Assembly (NCBI GenBank): GCA_042701975.1
Contig: CP170561.1
Coordinates: 4,154,001 to 4,218,000 of the forward strand
Direction of reading: 5' to 3'
Source: JAFALK01 sp042701975
GTDB taxonomy: Bacteria; Pseudomonadota; Gammaproteobacteria; Burkholderiales; Burkholderiaceae_C
DNA: 64,000 bases
Shown here: piece by piece, positions 37,571 through 44,072 of the stretch
Numbering within the stretch: position 1 is the first letter of the stretch
Layout of the letters: each line of letters starts with the position of its first letter
The notes under the pieces: model-generated
What the model saw: the letters and a program-made list of their open reading frames with translations, nothing else
The model's database searches: none
What the model was told of the DNA's origin: nothing
Position numbers and translations under genes: made by a program

Positions 37571-38002
37571 TTACTTCTGCTTCTTCGGCTTGGAGGCCGC
37601 AGACGACGGCCCCGCTGCCGGCGCGATCGTGATCGTGTCCAGCTCGCGCACGATGGCGCCCTGCGCCACGCTACCTTCCACCGTGCCCTCGCCGTTCATG
37701 CGGCGGTTGCAATCTTCGCGATCCTGGATCGGCTGCGACAGGCAACGGCGGGTGGTGTTTGCCGCCAGCATCTGCGGCGAAGGCGTGGTGAGCCCACCGC
37801 GCCGCGCCTCATAGCGGGCCGCAGCGGCTTCCTTCAGGCAGGCGGACTTCTCCTCGGCCTTTGTGCCATTGAGGCAGGCGGCGTGTTCCTTGCGGTAGTT
37901 GTCCTCGATCTGGTCGGCGCGGGCAATGACGCCCTGACTACCCAGCACGGCGGCGACAGCCAGCAGGCCAGCGCGCGTGAATGTTGAGGTGTGCTTGAAC
38001 AT
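37571..38002 (-). CDS. Secreted protein of unknown function
   Basis: A 143-aa protein with a signal peptide (residues 1-29, ending ARA). The mature region has four cysteines in an EHAACLNG...KSACLKEAA...RRCLSQP...REDCNRRM pattern, likely forming two disulfides, and a lysine-rich tail (SKPKKQK). No characterised family recognised. Confidence 0.7.
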   Translation of the reverse strand: MFKHTSTFTRAGLLAVAAVLGSQGVIARADQIEDNYRKEHAACLNGTKAEEKSACLKEAAAARYEARRGGLTTPSPQMLAANTTRRCLSQPIQDREDCNRRMNGEGTVEGSVAQGAIVRELDTITIAPAAGPSSAASKPKKQK

Positions 38003-38085
38003 GGACGGCTCCTTCGTAAGGGATGTGGACCATGTTTCGAGGCTAGGCGCGGGGCCCGCCCCGAGCTGTCAGGGTGAGTTGGGCG

Positions 38086-38481
38086 TTAGCGTAGGACGGG
38101 AGGCTGCTTCAGCGCCGTGGCCTCGATCTCGATCCGCATGCGCGGATCCAGCAATGCGGCCGAGATCATCATTGCCGCCGGGCGCACATCGCCCAGGTAC
38201 TTGCGCAGCACCGGCCAGCACTTCTGGAACTCGTTGCCGTCCGGCAGCACGTAGGTGATGCGCACCACGTCCTTCAGGCTCGATCCCGCCTGCTGCAGCG
38301 CAGCCTCGATGTTCTTCAGGCACTGCTCGGCCTGTGCCTCGACGTCTTCCGCGATGGTCATCGTGGCGTAGTCGAAGCCTGTGGTGCCGGAGACGAAAAC
38401 CCAATCGCCTTGCGCCACGGCGCGTGAGTAGCCGATCTCCTGCTCGAATGAAGAGCCGGAGCTGATGAGGGTGCGTTTCAT
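38086..38481 (-). CDS. RidA family (YjgF/YER057c/UK114) protein
   Basis: A 131-aa member of the RidA superfamily, which hydrolyses reactive enamine/imine intermediates. Typical blocks: YSRAVAQGDWVFVSGTTG, EAQAEQCLKNIEAAL and VVRITYVLPD. The catalytic Arg of true RidA proteins would lie near the C-terminus; here the region reads PRMRIEIEATA, so it is probably a paralogue of another RidA subfamily. It overlaps the amidohydrolase gene by 4 nt. Confidence 0.85.
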   Translation of the reverse strand: MKRTLISSGSSFEQEIGYSRAVAQGDWVFVSGTTGFDYATMTIAEDVEAQAEQCLKNIEAALQQAGSSLKDVVRITYVLPDGNEFQKCWPVLRKYLGDVRPAAMMISAALLDPRMRIEIEATALKQPPVLR

Positions 38482-39446
38482 AGACGGTAGAAGCGGACGG
38501 CGTTGTTGTAGAGGATGTCGCGCTGCTGCTCCTTGGTGAGGAACGTGGCGCTCTTGACACGCTGGATGGCCAGGCCGATGGCATCGGGCCAGTACATCTG
38601 GTCCGTGCCGAACATGATGCGCTTGCCGAAGCCCGCCTTCACCAGCGCATGCAGATAGTCGTTGAACGCAGCCTGCGGCAGCAGCCAGTCGATGGCGCCC
38701 GTGTCAGCGTAGACATTCGGGTAGAGCATCAGCATCGCCATCGTGTCTTCCAGATACGGCCAGCCGCAGTGCATCAGGTTGAGCTGCAGCTTGGGGTGGC
38801 GGTTCAGCGCCTCCTCCACCATCTCCGGATTGCCGAAGCGCGCGCGCGCCGTGCGGCAGCAGGGATCAAAGGTCGTGCCCTCGGGCATCGTGCCGGTGTG
38901 CAGCGCCACCGGCACGTCCAGCTCCTCCGCCAGCGAGAGCAGCGCGTCGTAATGCGGATCGCTCAAGGAACGGCCGGCATACTGTGCACTCAGCTCGCCG
39001 ATCACCTGCAGCTTGCCCTGCGCGTGCAGCTGTCGCAAAGCATCGAGCGGCGGCAGCGGGGTGTCTTCCGAGCCGCGCACGCCAGCCCCCACGCGAATGC
39101 GTTTTGAGTCTTGGTCGTACCAGGCCACCGCAGCGCCGAGCCGGTCTCCATCGCCGCCACTGACCACGCCGCGCGTGACGTTCCAGCGTTTCATCTCCGC
39201 GAGGCAGGCCGCCATGTGCTCCGCGCCATTGCGGATCGGACTCGGCTTCTTGGTGATCGGATTGACGATCGGGCCGTCGAAAGCCTGTGTGGCCGGATAG
39301 GCGTGCAGGTGGACGTCGATGACGGGTTCGTGCGGCTCGGTGGCTGCGGCCATCACGCTGGCGGCGCCGGACAAAGCCAGCGAAGTGCCGCCGAGCTTGA
39401 TTAGGAAGTCACGGCGGGAATCACGGAGATCACTGGAATGCGGCAT
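38478..39446 (-). CDS. Amidohydrolase family protein, Tat-exported
   Basis: A 322-aa metal-dependent hydrolase of the amidohydrolase-2 type. The N-terminus SRRDFLIKLGGTSLALSGAA is a strong twin-arginine signal. Metal-binding features follow: IDVHLHAYP (HxH, about residue 46), HTGTMPEG, LNLMHCGWPY and the C-terminal MFGTDQMYW Asp. Enzymes of this fold include decarboxylases and lactonases. Its 4-nt overlap with a RidA-type gene suggests a small catabolic pair. Substrate unknown. Confidence 0.83.
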   Translation of the reverse strand: MPHSSDLRDSRRDFLIKLGGTSLALSGAASVMAAATEPHEPVIDVHLHAYPATQAFDGPIVNPITKKPSPIRNGAEHMAACLAEMKRWNVTRGVVSGGDGDRLGAAVAWYDQDSKRIRVGAGVRGSEDTPLPPLDALRQLHAQGKLQVIGELSAQYAGRSLSDPHYDALLSLAEELDVPVALHTGTMPEGTTFDPCCRTARARFGNPEMVEEALNRHPKLQLNLMHCGWPYLEDTMAMLMLYPNVYADTGAIDWLLPQAAFNDYLHALVKAGFGKRIMFGTDQMYWPDAIGLAIQRVKSATFLTKEQQRDILYNNAVRFYRL

Positions 39447-39472
39447 GTCCGATCGTCCTCAATCGTTCAAGT

Positions 39473-39838
39473 TCAGGATTCGTGGCAGACGGCTTCGATG
39501 TTGTGCCCGTCCGGCCCGGTGACGAAGGCGGCGTAGTATTTGCCGCTGTACTGCGAGCGCAAGCCCGGCGCGCCGTTGTCCACGCCGCCTGCTTCCAGCG
39601 CCGCGCGATAGAAGGCCTCGACCTCCTGCCGGTTCTTGGCGACGAAGGCGACGTGCAGATGCGCGGTCTTGGTCTCGGTCTTGCGGATGCACAGCGAGGC
39701 GACGTTATCCGGCCGGCAGAACTCGATGCCCAGCGGGCCTTCGGAGATGACGGCCACGCCCAAGGGCGCGAGTGCCTTGACGAAGAAGTTCCGGGCAGCG
39801 GCGTAGTCGCTGACGCTGAAGACGACGTGGTCGAACAT
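39473..39838 (-). CDS. VOC/glyoxalase superfamily protein
   Basis: A 121-aa vicinal-oxygen-chelate protein with two beta-alpha-beta-beta-beta repeats: MFDHVVFSVSDYAAARNFF at the start, HLHVAFVAKNRQEVEAFY in the second module and a C-terminal DPDGH-like GPDGHNIEAVCHES. His, His and Glu residues at positions expected for a metal site are present. Function beyond the family is unknown. Confidence 0.85.
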   Translation of the reverse strand: MFDHVVFSVSDYAAARNFFVKALAPLGVAVISEGPLGIEFCRPDNVASLCIRKTETKTAHLHVAFVAKNRQEVEAFYRAALEAGGVDNGAPGLRSQYSGKYYAAFVTGPDGHNIEAVCHES

Positions 39839-39887
39839 GGCGAGCGGGTTTGCGTTGTGGCGGCGAGCGCAACGCTAACAGACAAAT

Positions 39888-40577
39888 TCAGGGCTCTGGC
39901 ATCTTCTCCCGCAAGAGGCGCAGGAACGGCTCCGGTAAACGCCCTCCGTTGGCTCGCGCAAGCTTCACGGCCGACCACGCCTCCGCGTACTTGCCCCGCC
40001 AGTAAAAGGCGGTCGCCATCGAAGCATGGACATAGCCCTTGTTCGGCTCGCGATCCAATGCCTCGGCGTAGGTCGCATCAGCCTTGGCGAAAAGCGCAGA
40101 CCGTGCCTCTTCCGAGAGCGTCTTGTCGCCAACGGCGCAAAGCACTGTGACGCGCGCCGCATCAGGCGCCATGCCTTGAACATAGCGACCGAAGGAAGCC
40201 GCCTTTTCGAACTGCGCCGCAGCTTCGCAATTCTTGCCTTGGTCGTGAAGCACGACTGCAAAGCCGAAATAGGCCTCCGGATTGTTGGGGTCGAGAAGCC
40301 AGGCCTGATTGAACCGGCGCATGGCGTTCGCCAAGTCGTCCCGCCCATAGAAGGCAAAACCGTTCCCGATGAAAGCAGCGCTCGCCTTCTCTCGGCTGCC
40401 GTAGTGTTGGCCAGCGTCAGCAATCAGTTTCTCATCTGCAGCATTGAGCGTGGGGGTCGATTTGCGATCCTGGCCGCCGTACATCGGCAGCTGATCCGGC
40501 GGCTGCGCGGCGACGGGCAAGGCCATTGAAAGGCAGAGCAACAGAGCAAGCGGCAGCGCCACGAGTTTGGCCAGCAT
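39888..40577 (-). CDS. Secreted TPR-repeat protein
   Basis: A 229-aa protein with a Sec signal peptide (residues 1-24, ending VAAQP) and three or more tetratricopeptide-like helical pairs (about 70-105, 107-140, 165-205; for example NPEAYFGFAVVLHDQG and KGYVHASMATAFYWRGKYAEA). TPR proteins mediate protein contacts; no partner is evident. It lies 21 nt after the small gene upstream with an AGGAG-type site before its ATG. Confidence 0.75.
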   Translation of the reverse strand: MLAKLVALPLALLLCLSMALPVAAQPPDQLPMYGGQDRKSTPTLNAADEKLIADAGQHYGSREKASAAFIGNGFAFYGRDDLANAMRRFNQAWLLDPNNPEAYFGFAVVLHDQGKNCEAAAQFEKAASFGRYVQGMAPDAARVTVLCAVGDKTLSEEARSALFAKADATYAEALDREPNKGYVHASMATAFYWRGKYAEAWSAVKLARANGGRLPEPFLRLLREKMPEP

Positions 40578-40598
40578 GAGTTCTCCTGGAGTGTCAGC

Positions 40599-41018
40599 TC
40601 AGTCCCACCAGCACGCGATCGGCCGACTGCCCGCCGGAACTTCGTAGGGCTCATACGCTTGATCCACAAACCCGTCCCAAATTTCGTCCGGCGCAAGGTC
40701 CTCCGGAAACCATGACATGACCTCTTCCGTTGATGCGGACGTCATGATGTAAACGGTGTCCGAGAACGGCCATTCGGGAACGTCGAAGGCCGTGATCTGA
40801 ACGCGAACGTCCTTCACTTCAGGCCGTTGCGCAATGGCCCTCAGCAGTTCGTAGAACTGTGTCGGGGCTGGTGCCGTAGGGAGATTGCAGCCAATGCTGC
40901 CGACTTCCGAATTGCCATCGAAGAACTCATCGATCGTCAGCAGCGGCCGAGGTGTCTCCGGGGCATCTGGATGGCCCAGGCGGTTGACTCGTTCAGTGAT
41001 GCGCTCAAGTGGTGTCAT
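40599..41018 (-). CDS. Cassette-like gene of unknown function
   Basis: A 139-aa soluble protein, acidic and tryptophan-rich at the C-terminus (RPIACWWD). No family recognised. Its ATG lies only 10 nt after the core-site-like end of the decayed attC at 41022-41080, the spacing shared by the other small genes here, so it is read as the last surviving cassette. No attC follows it; the TPR gene begins 21 nt later. Confidence 0.6.
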   Translation of the reverse strand: MTPLERITERVNRLGHPDAPETPRPLLTIDEFFDGNSEVGSIGCNLPTAPAPTQFYELLRAIAQRPEVKDVRVQITAFDVPEWPFSDTVYIMTSASTEEVMSWFPEDLAPDEIWDGFVDQAYEPYEVPAGSRPIACWWD

Positions 41019-41021
41019 GTG

Positions 41022-41080
41022 ATTTCAGCGTTGGAGTTCAGTGGCCGGCGAAGCCGGTCCGGCAGAAAGATGGCTTGCGC
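41022..41080 (-). repeat. Decayed attC-like site
   Basis: Read on the minus strand, a strong inner hairpin (CCGGC-TTC-GCCGG type, about 41046-41063) is flanked by TGAACTCCAACGCTGA, which resembles the L'-R' half of 60-bp attC sites (TTAACTC-AAGC-GTTAG). The left half (GCGCAAG) is a poor R'' box. It fills the gap between two small genes. Confidence 0.45.
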
Positions 41081-41356
41081 TCATTGATCACCGCTCCTAT
41101 CAGTTGCACCGTCTTGCATTGCTCGCCTTGTGTCTTTTGGAATCAGATAGACCAGCAGGATGGCCGGCATTAGGACGACAGCAAGCATTCGTACGCCAAC
41201 GGACTTCGATGACCAGAGATACAGAATAAGAGCACCAAACAGGAACAGGCTGATAAGCCAGAGTAGCGTCCTGAAGCCCAAGGTGCACCAAGTCATCAGT
41301 ACGAGCGCGGTCACGACGAGAAGACCAACGAGGGCGTCGTTGGGTTTTGATTTCAT
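41081..41356 (-). CDS. Cassette-like small membrane protein
   Basis: A 91-aa protein with three hydrophobic stretches (about residues 8-27, 29-48, 55-73) and a charged C-terminus (KDTRRAMQDGATDRSGDQ). No family recognised. The ATG follows TTGAGC by 5 nt, i.e. immediately after a core-site-like sequence, as expected for an integron cassette gene with a minimal leader. Confidence 0.55.
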   Translation of the reverse strand: MKSKPNDALVGLLVVTALVLMTWCTLGFRTLLWLISLFLFGALILYLWSSKSVGVRMLAVVLMPAILLVYLIPKDTRRAMQDGATDRSGDQ

Positions 41357-41361
41357 ACTGG

Positions 41362-41419
41362 GCTCAAGGTATGAACTCCACAGCCAGACAAGCCGACCCG
41401 CTGAAATGAAGGGCTACGT
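41362..41419 (-). repeat. Decayed attC-like site
   Basis: On the minus strand this 58-nt gap reads with ACGTAGC (R''-like), CCCTTCATTTCAGCGG (close to the CCTTCATTCAAGCGG of many attC sites) and, at the other end, GGAGTTCATACC and CTTGAGC (R'-like, one mismatch to GTTRRRY). Inner stem pairing is weak. Confidence 0.5.
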
Positions 41420-41420
41420 C

Positions 41421-41753
41421 TCATGCTGCCACACGCTCCTTGGTGTGCCACCACGCGAATTGCATGAGGGGGCTAAGTTCCGGATCTGATTGCACGAGCA
41501 CTTGACCCGCAATGGACTCTTGGAAGCTCTGAGCGCAAGATCCATTCAAGAGCTGTGCAAGACATGCGACCACTCGATGCTGTACTTCGTTGACGTTGCG
41601 AAGCTGACCCGGTTTGTCCAGCTCCTCGGTCTGCGGTCGATAGCTATTGCGGCCGACGATAGTGTGTTCGCGAGCGAGCACGGCGAGGAATCTCAGCTTG
41701 CTCTCGTGCGGCGGGTCTGCAAGCCAACGTCCTTCAAGTTCGATCGAGTGCAT
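41421..41753 (-). CDS. Cassette gene of unknown function
   Basis: A 110-aa protein (MHSIELEGRWLADPPHESK at the start). The middle, LRNVNEVQHRVVACLAQLLN, resembles a small hypothetical family I recall from proteobacteria but cannot name. The start codon lies 14 nt after the recombination point of the well-preserved attC at 41762-41818, which supports this strand over an overlapping + strand frame. Confidence 0.6.
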   Translation of the reverse strand: MHSIELEGRWLADPPHESKLRFLAVLAREHTIVGRNSYRPQTEELDKPGQLRNVNEVQHRVVACLAQLLNGSCAQSFQESIAGQVLVQSDPELSPLMQFAWWHTKERVAA

Positions 41754-41761
41754 GCGACGTG

Positions 41762-41818
41762 ACTCAACGTCCGAATTGAGCCGCGCCGGGAAGCGGCGTC
41801 AACTCGAACGAGTTGTCG
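41762..41818 (-). repeat. attC recombination site of an integron cassette
   Basis: On the minus strand the site reads R'' CGACAAC, then TCGTTCGAGTTGACGCCGC, a CCGC-TTCC-CGGCG-type central hairpin, GCGGCTCAATTC, GGAC and R' GTTGAGT (fits GTTRRRY). This follows the order and sequence of classical 60-bp attC sites (AAC-AATTCGTTCAAG-CCGACGCCGC...GCGGCTTAACTC-AAGC-GTTAG) closely, and gives an orientation with genes on the minus strand. It lies directly downstream of arr. Confidence 0.85.
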
Positions 41819-41877
41819 GGTGTGTGCATGGAAAACAATCTCACGAGAACCACGTCGCGCTCCTGCGTCTTCATTCG

Positions 41878-42273
41878 CTAATTGATGATTTCGCCCATGC
41901 CTGTTTCGATGCGGCGCTTGAGTTGTTGGATGAACTCTGGGTCATAAGACTCCCAGCTTTCCAGCTCTCCAACGACTTTCAGCGGTAGCGCACTTCGGTA
42001 TGACCGTGTCGGGTTACCCGGGAACTTTTTGTCCGTTACGTTTGGATCGTTCTCAAATTCTCCCGTGGGTTCAACCATGTAAACCCTGGGCTTCCCACTG
42101 CCTTTGGCGACCTCCGCAGCAAGACCAGCGCCCTTCGGCAAGGCCGTAAAGTAAATGTGATTCATCACGACACTGTCGCGGTAGTTCGATCTGAAACCCG
42201 CTGTCAGAAAATCACCGACCTGCAAATCCGCTCTTGTTCCATGAAAAAACGGGCCAGAGTCCAGTACCGTCAT
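41878..42273 (-). CDS. arr: Rifampin ADP-ribosyltransferase
   Basis: NAD-dependent enzyme that ADP-ribosylates the 23-hydroxyl of rifamycins and so inactivates them. The 131-aa product matches Arr over its whole length: FFHGTRADLQVGDFLTAGF with the conserved His, VMNHIYFTAL with the conserved Tyr, YMVEPTGEFENDPNVTDKK and FPGNPTRSYRS with the Asp. I chose the ATG at 42273, not the in-frame one at 42294, because GGAG lies 8 nt before it. It is followed by the clear attC at 41762-41818, so it is a cassette-borne gene. Chromosomal arr homologues exist in many genera, so expression and resistance are not proven. Confidence 0.92.
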   Translation of the reverse strand: MTVLDSGPFFHGTRADLQVGDFLTAGFRSNYRDSVVMNHIYFTALPKGAGLAAEVAKGSGKPRVYMVEPTGEFENDPNVTDKKFPGNPTRSYRSALPLKVVGELESWESYDPEFIQQLKRRIETGMGEIIN

Positions 42274-42285
42274 CGACTTCTCTCC

Positions 42286-42342
42286 AGGCAACAAACATTA
42301 AAACTGCCTCGCAACATGTAGCCTCCTGAGCTTGACCTTCGC
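42286..42342 (-). repeat. Possible decayed attC/attI-like sequence
   Basis: On the minus strand GTTGCCT at 42292-42286 lies 12 nt before the arr start and partly matches the R'' box of the arr attC (5 of 7 complementary positions). The stretch behind it contains GGTCAAGC and ATGTTGCGAGGCAG, loosely like attC or attI arms. Evidence is weak. Confidence 0.25.
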
Positions 42343-42611
42343 CTAATCGAGCTGATAAGCGCGGACACAAATGGCTGAGAGTGCGTAGGCGAAGACAAGG
42401 CTTGGAGCAGCGACAGGACTTAATCGATTGAGCGCCCAGACCGACAGCAGGTAGGTAAGCGGAACGGACGGAATGTTGGGAAAGAGTGCTGCACTTGCAT
42501 CAGGCGGCGCCCAGCTTTGATATGCCCAATGTTGCCTTGCGTGATCTGCAGCGCAACGCCCAGGAAGCAGGACATAAGCGAACGAGCCAGGATCGACGCG
42601 TACATGGCCAT
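42343..42611 (-). pseudogene. Frameshifted small membrane protein, cassette remnant
   Basis: A frame from ATG 42611 (MAMYASILARSLMSCFLG, HIKAGRRLMQ) loses sense near 42495-42505, while another minus frame continues as a membrane-type protein (ALFPNIPSVPLTYLLSVWAL to AYALSAICVRAYQLD) up to a TAG at 42345-42343. Joined, they give about 89 aa with two or three hydrophobic segments. Before the ATG is ATTAGGCATCT, close to the GTTAGGC core site with the same short leader as other cassettes. Confidence 0.5.
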
Positions 42612-42854
42612 AGATGCCTAATTAGATTTGGATCGCCGCATCCTAGGTGCCGTAGGTTCGCCAAGTCAACGCACCAGGCCAGATTCACCCATGACGGACA
42701 ACAGTTGCAGTCCAATTCGATCGCCTAAAAATTCGCGGATGAAAACTGCGCACGGAGCATCGCTTCACGAGCGCAAGCAGCCACGGGTTTCCCCGGCCGA
42801 AGTGCGCACTATCTCTCCCTGAGTGCCTCACGCGTTCCGGCTGTACCGGCGGGG
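42612..42854. other. Non-coding stretch next to the cassette region
   Basis: No gene is supported on either strand. A TTTAGGC at about 42729-42723 (minus strand) may be another relic core site. Close to the adaptor gene's stop lies a CCGG-CTGTA-CCGG inverted repeat (about 42838-42850) that may end its transcript. No integrase remnant was seen. Confidence 0.4.
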
Positions 42855-44066
42855 CTATCTTTCTCTCAGCGCTTCCCGCGACTTCATCATCGGTCGCAGC
42901 ACATACGAAAGCACCGACCGCTCCCCGGTCCGCACTTCCACCGTGGCCGTCATGCCTGGCAGCACGGGCAGAGGCTTGCCCTTGTACTCCAGGTTGTCGT
43001 TGCGCTCCGTGCCGATCACGACGCGGTAGTAAGCGTTGGCGCCGTTCTTGTCGGTGTCGCCCAACGCATCGGGGCTGATGTATTCAATCGTGCCCTTGAG
43101 GCCGCCCAGCACGTTGTAGTCGTAGCCATTGAGCTTGACGATGGCGTTCTGGCCGAGCTGCACAAAGCCGATGTCCTTGGGCTTGATGCGCGCCTCAACC
43201 AGCACACGCGGGCCGAGTGGCGTGACTTCCATGATGGATGCGCCGCTGGGCACCACGCCGCCCACGGTGCCGATCTTGATGGTCTTGACCAGGCCGCGCA
43301 CGGGCGACTTGAGGACGGTGCGCTGCATGGTGTCCTGGCGCACGATCATCTGCTCGGAGAGCTGCGCGAGTTCGGTCTGCGCGCGGGCCAGTTCTGCGGT
43401 GGCGTCCTGGCGAAAGCGGCTGACGCGCTCGTTGCGAACGGCCTGCATCTCGTTCACCTGGCGGTTCAGGCGCATCACTTCCACATCGGACATCAGGCCC
43501 TTGGCCGACATGTTCTGTGCCAGCTTCAGCTCGCGCTGGATCAGGCCGATGGAGCGGTCCGTGCTGGCCACCGATTCATTCAGCGTGCGGGCGCGGGATT
43601 CATAGACCTCGGTCTCCGAGGCCACGAGCGCGGGCGTTGTCTTCTGCACTTCGGGCGGAAACGCCAGCGGCTTGCCGACGGATTCGGCCGAGAGCCGCGC
43701 CACCTGGGCCTTGAGCGAGAGCAGCTTGGCCTGGCCTTCGGCCTGCGAGGCCTCGGCGCGCGTGGGGTCGAGCTGGGCGAGCGGTTGGCCCACTTCCACT
43801 TCCTCGCCTTCGTGCACGAGCACGGCGGAGAGGATGCCGCTTTCCAGGCTGGCGATAACCTGTTCGGAGCCATCAGGAACGATGCGGCCATCAGCGCGGG
43901 TGATCTCGTCCACGTGAGCCATGGCGGACCACAGCACGGCCACGACGACGACGCCCATCAGCAGGTACAGCGCCCAGACGGCGCGCGGCAGCGGCTCGTC
44001 AAGCAGCGCGGCATTGAGCCCGCCGACGAACAGGCCCTCTTCGCGGGTCAGCTCTTTACCTGCCAT
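42855..44066 (-). CDS. Type I secretion membrane-fusion protein (HlyD/LapC family)
   Basis: Periplasmic adaptor of 403 aa: short cytoplasmic N-terminus, one membrane helix (about 30-50, LYLLMGVVVVAVLWSAMAHV), biotinyl-lipoyl-like halves (ESGILSAVLVHEGEEVEVGQ at about 73-92), a long coiled coil (about 100-245) and a beta-barrel domain ending with the VLPGMTATVEVRTGERSVL block near the C-terminus. It connects the inner-membrane ABC exporter encoded 6 nt upstream to an outer-membrane channel. Confidence 0.9.
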   Translation of the reverse strand: MAGKELTREEGLFVGGLNAALLDEPLPRAVWALYLLMGVVVVAVLWSAMAHVDEITRADGRIVPDGSEQVIASLESGILSAVLVHEGEEVEVGQPLAQLDPTRAEASQAEGQAKLLSLKAQVARLSAESVGKPLAFPPEVQKTTPALVASETEVYESRARTLNESVASTDRSIGLIQRELKLAQNMSAKGLMSDVEVMRLNRQVNEMQAVRNERVSRFRQDATAELARAQTELAQLSEQMIVRQDTMQRTVLKSPVRGLVKTIKIGTVGGVVPSGASIMEVTPLGPRVLVEARIKPKDIGFVQLGQNAIVKLNGYDYNVLGGLKGTIEYISPDALGDTDKNGANAYYRVVIGTERNDNLEYKGKPLPVLPGMTATVEVRTGERSVLSYVLRPMMKSREALRER

Positions 44067-44072
44067 AACGAC

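Noticed and set aside
38075..38092. GGGCGTTAGCG at the end of the RidA gene, resembling a core site
   Set aside because: The match comes from the gene's last codons; no attC structure surrounds it.
39850..39885. GCGTTG/CAACGC inverted repeat with GCTAACAG between the TPR and VOC genes, first taken as an attC
   Set aside because: It lacks the inner L boxes and spacing of attC and lies between ordinary chromosomal genes.
41490..41762. A plus-strand 90-codon frame that looks protein-like
   Set aside because: It overlaps the minus-strand cassette gene, which has the cassette-type start position after the attC.
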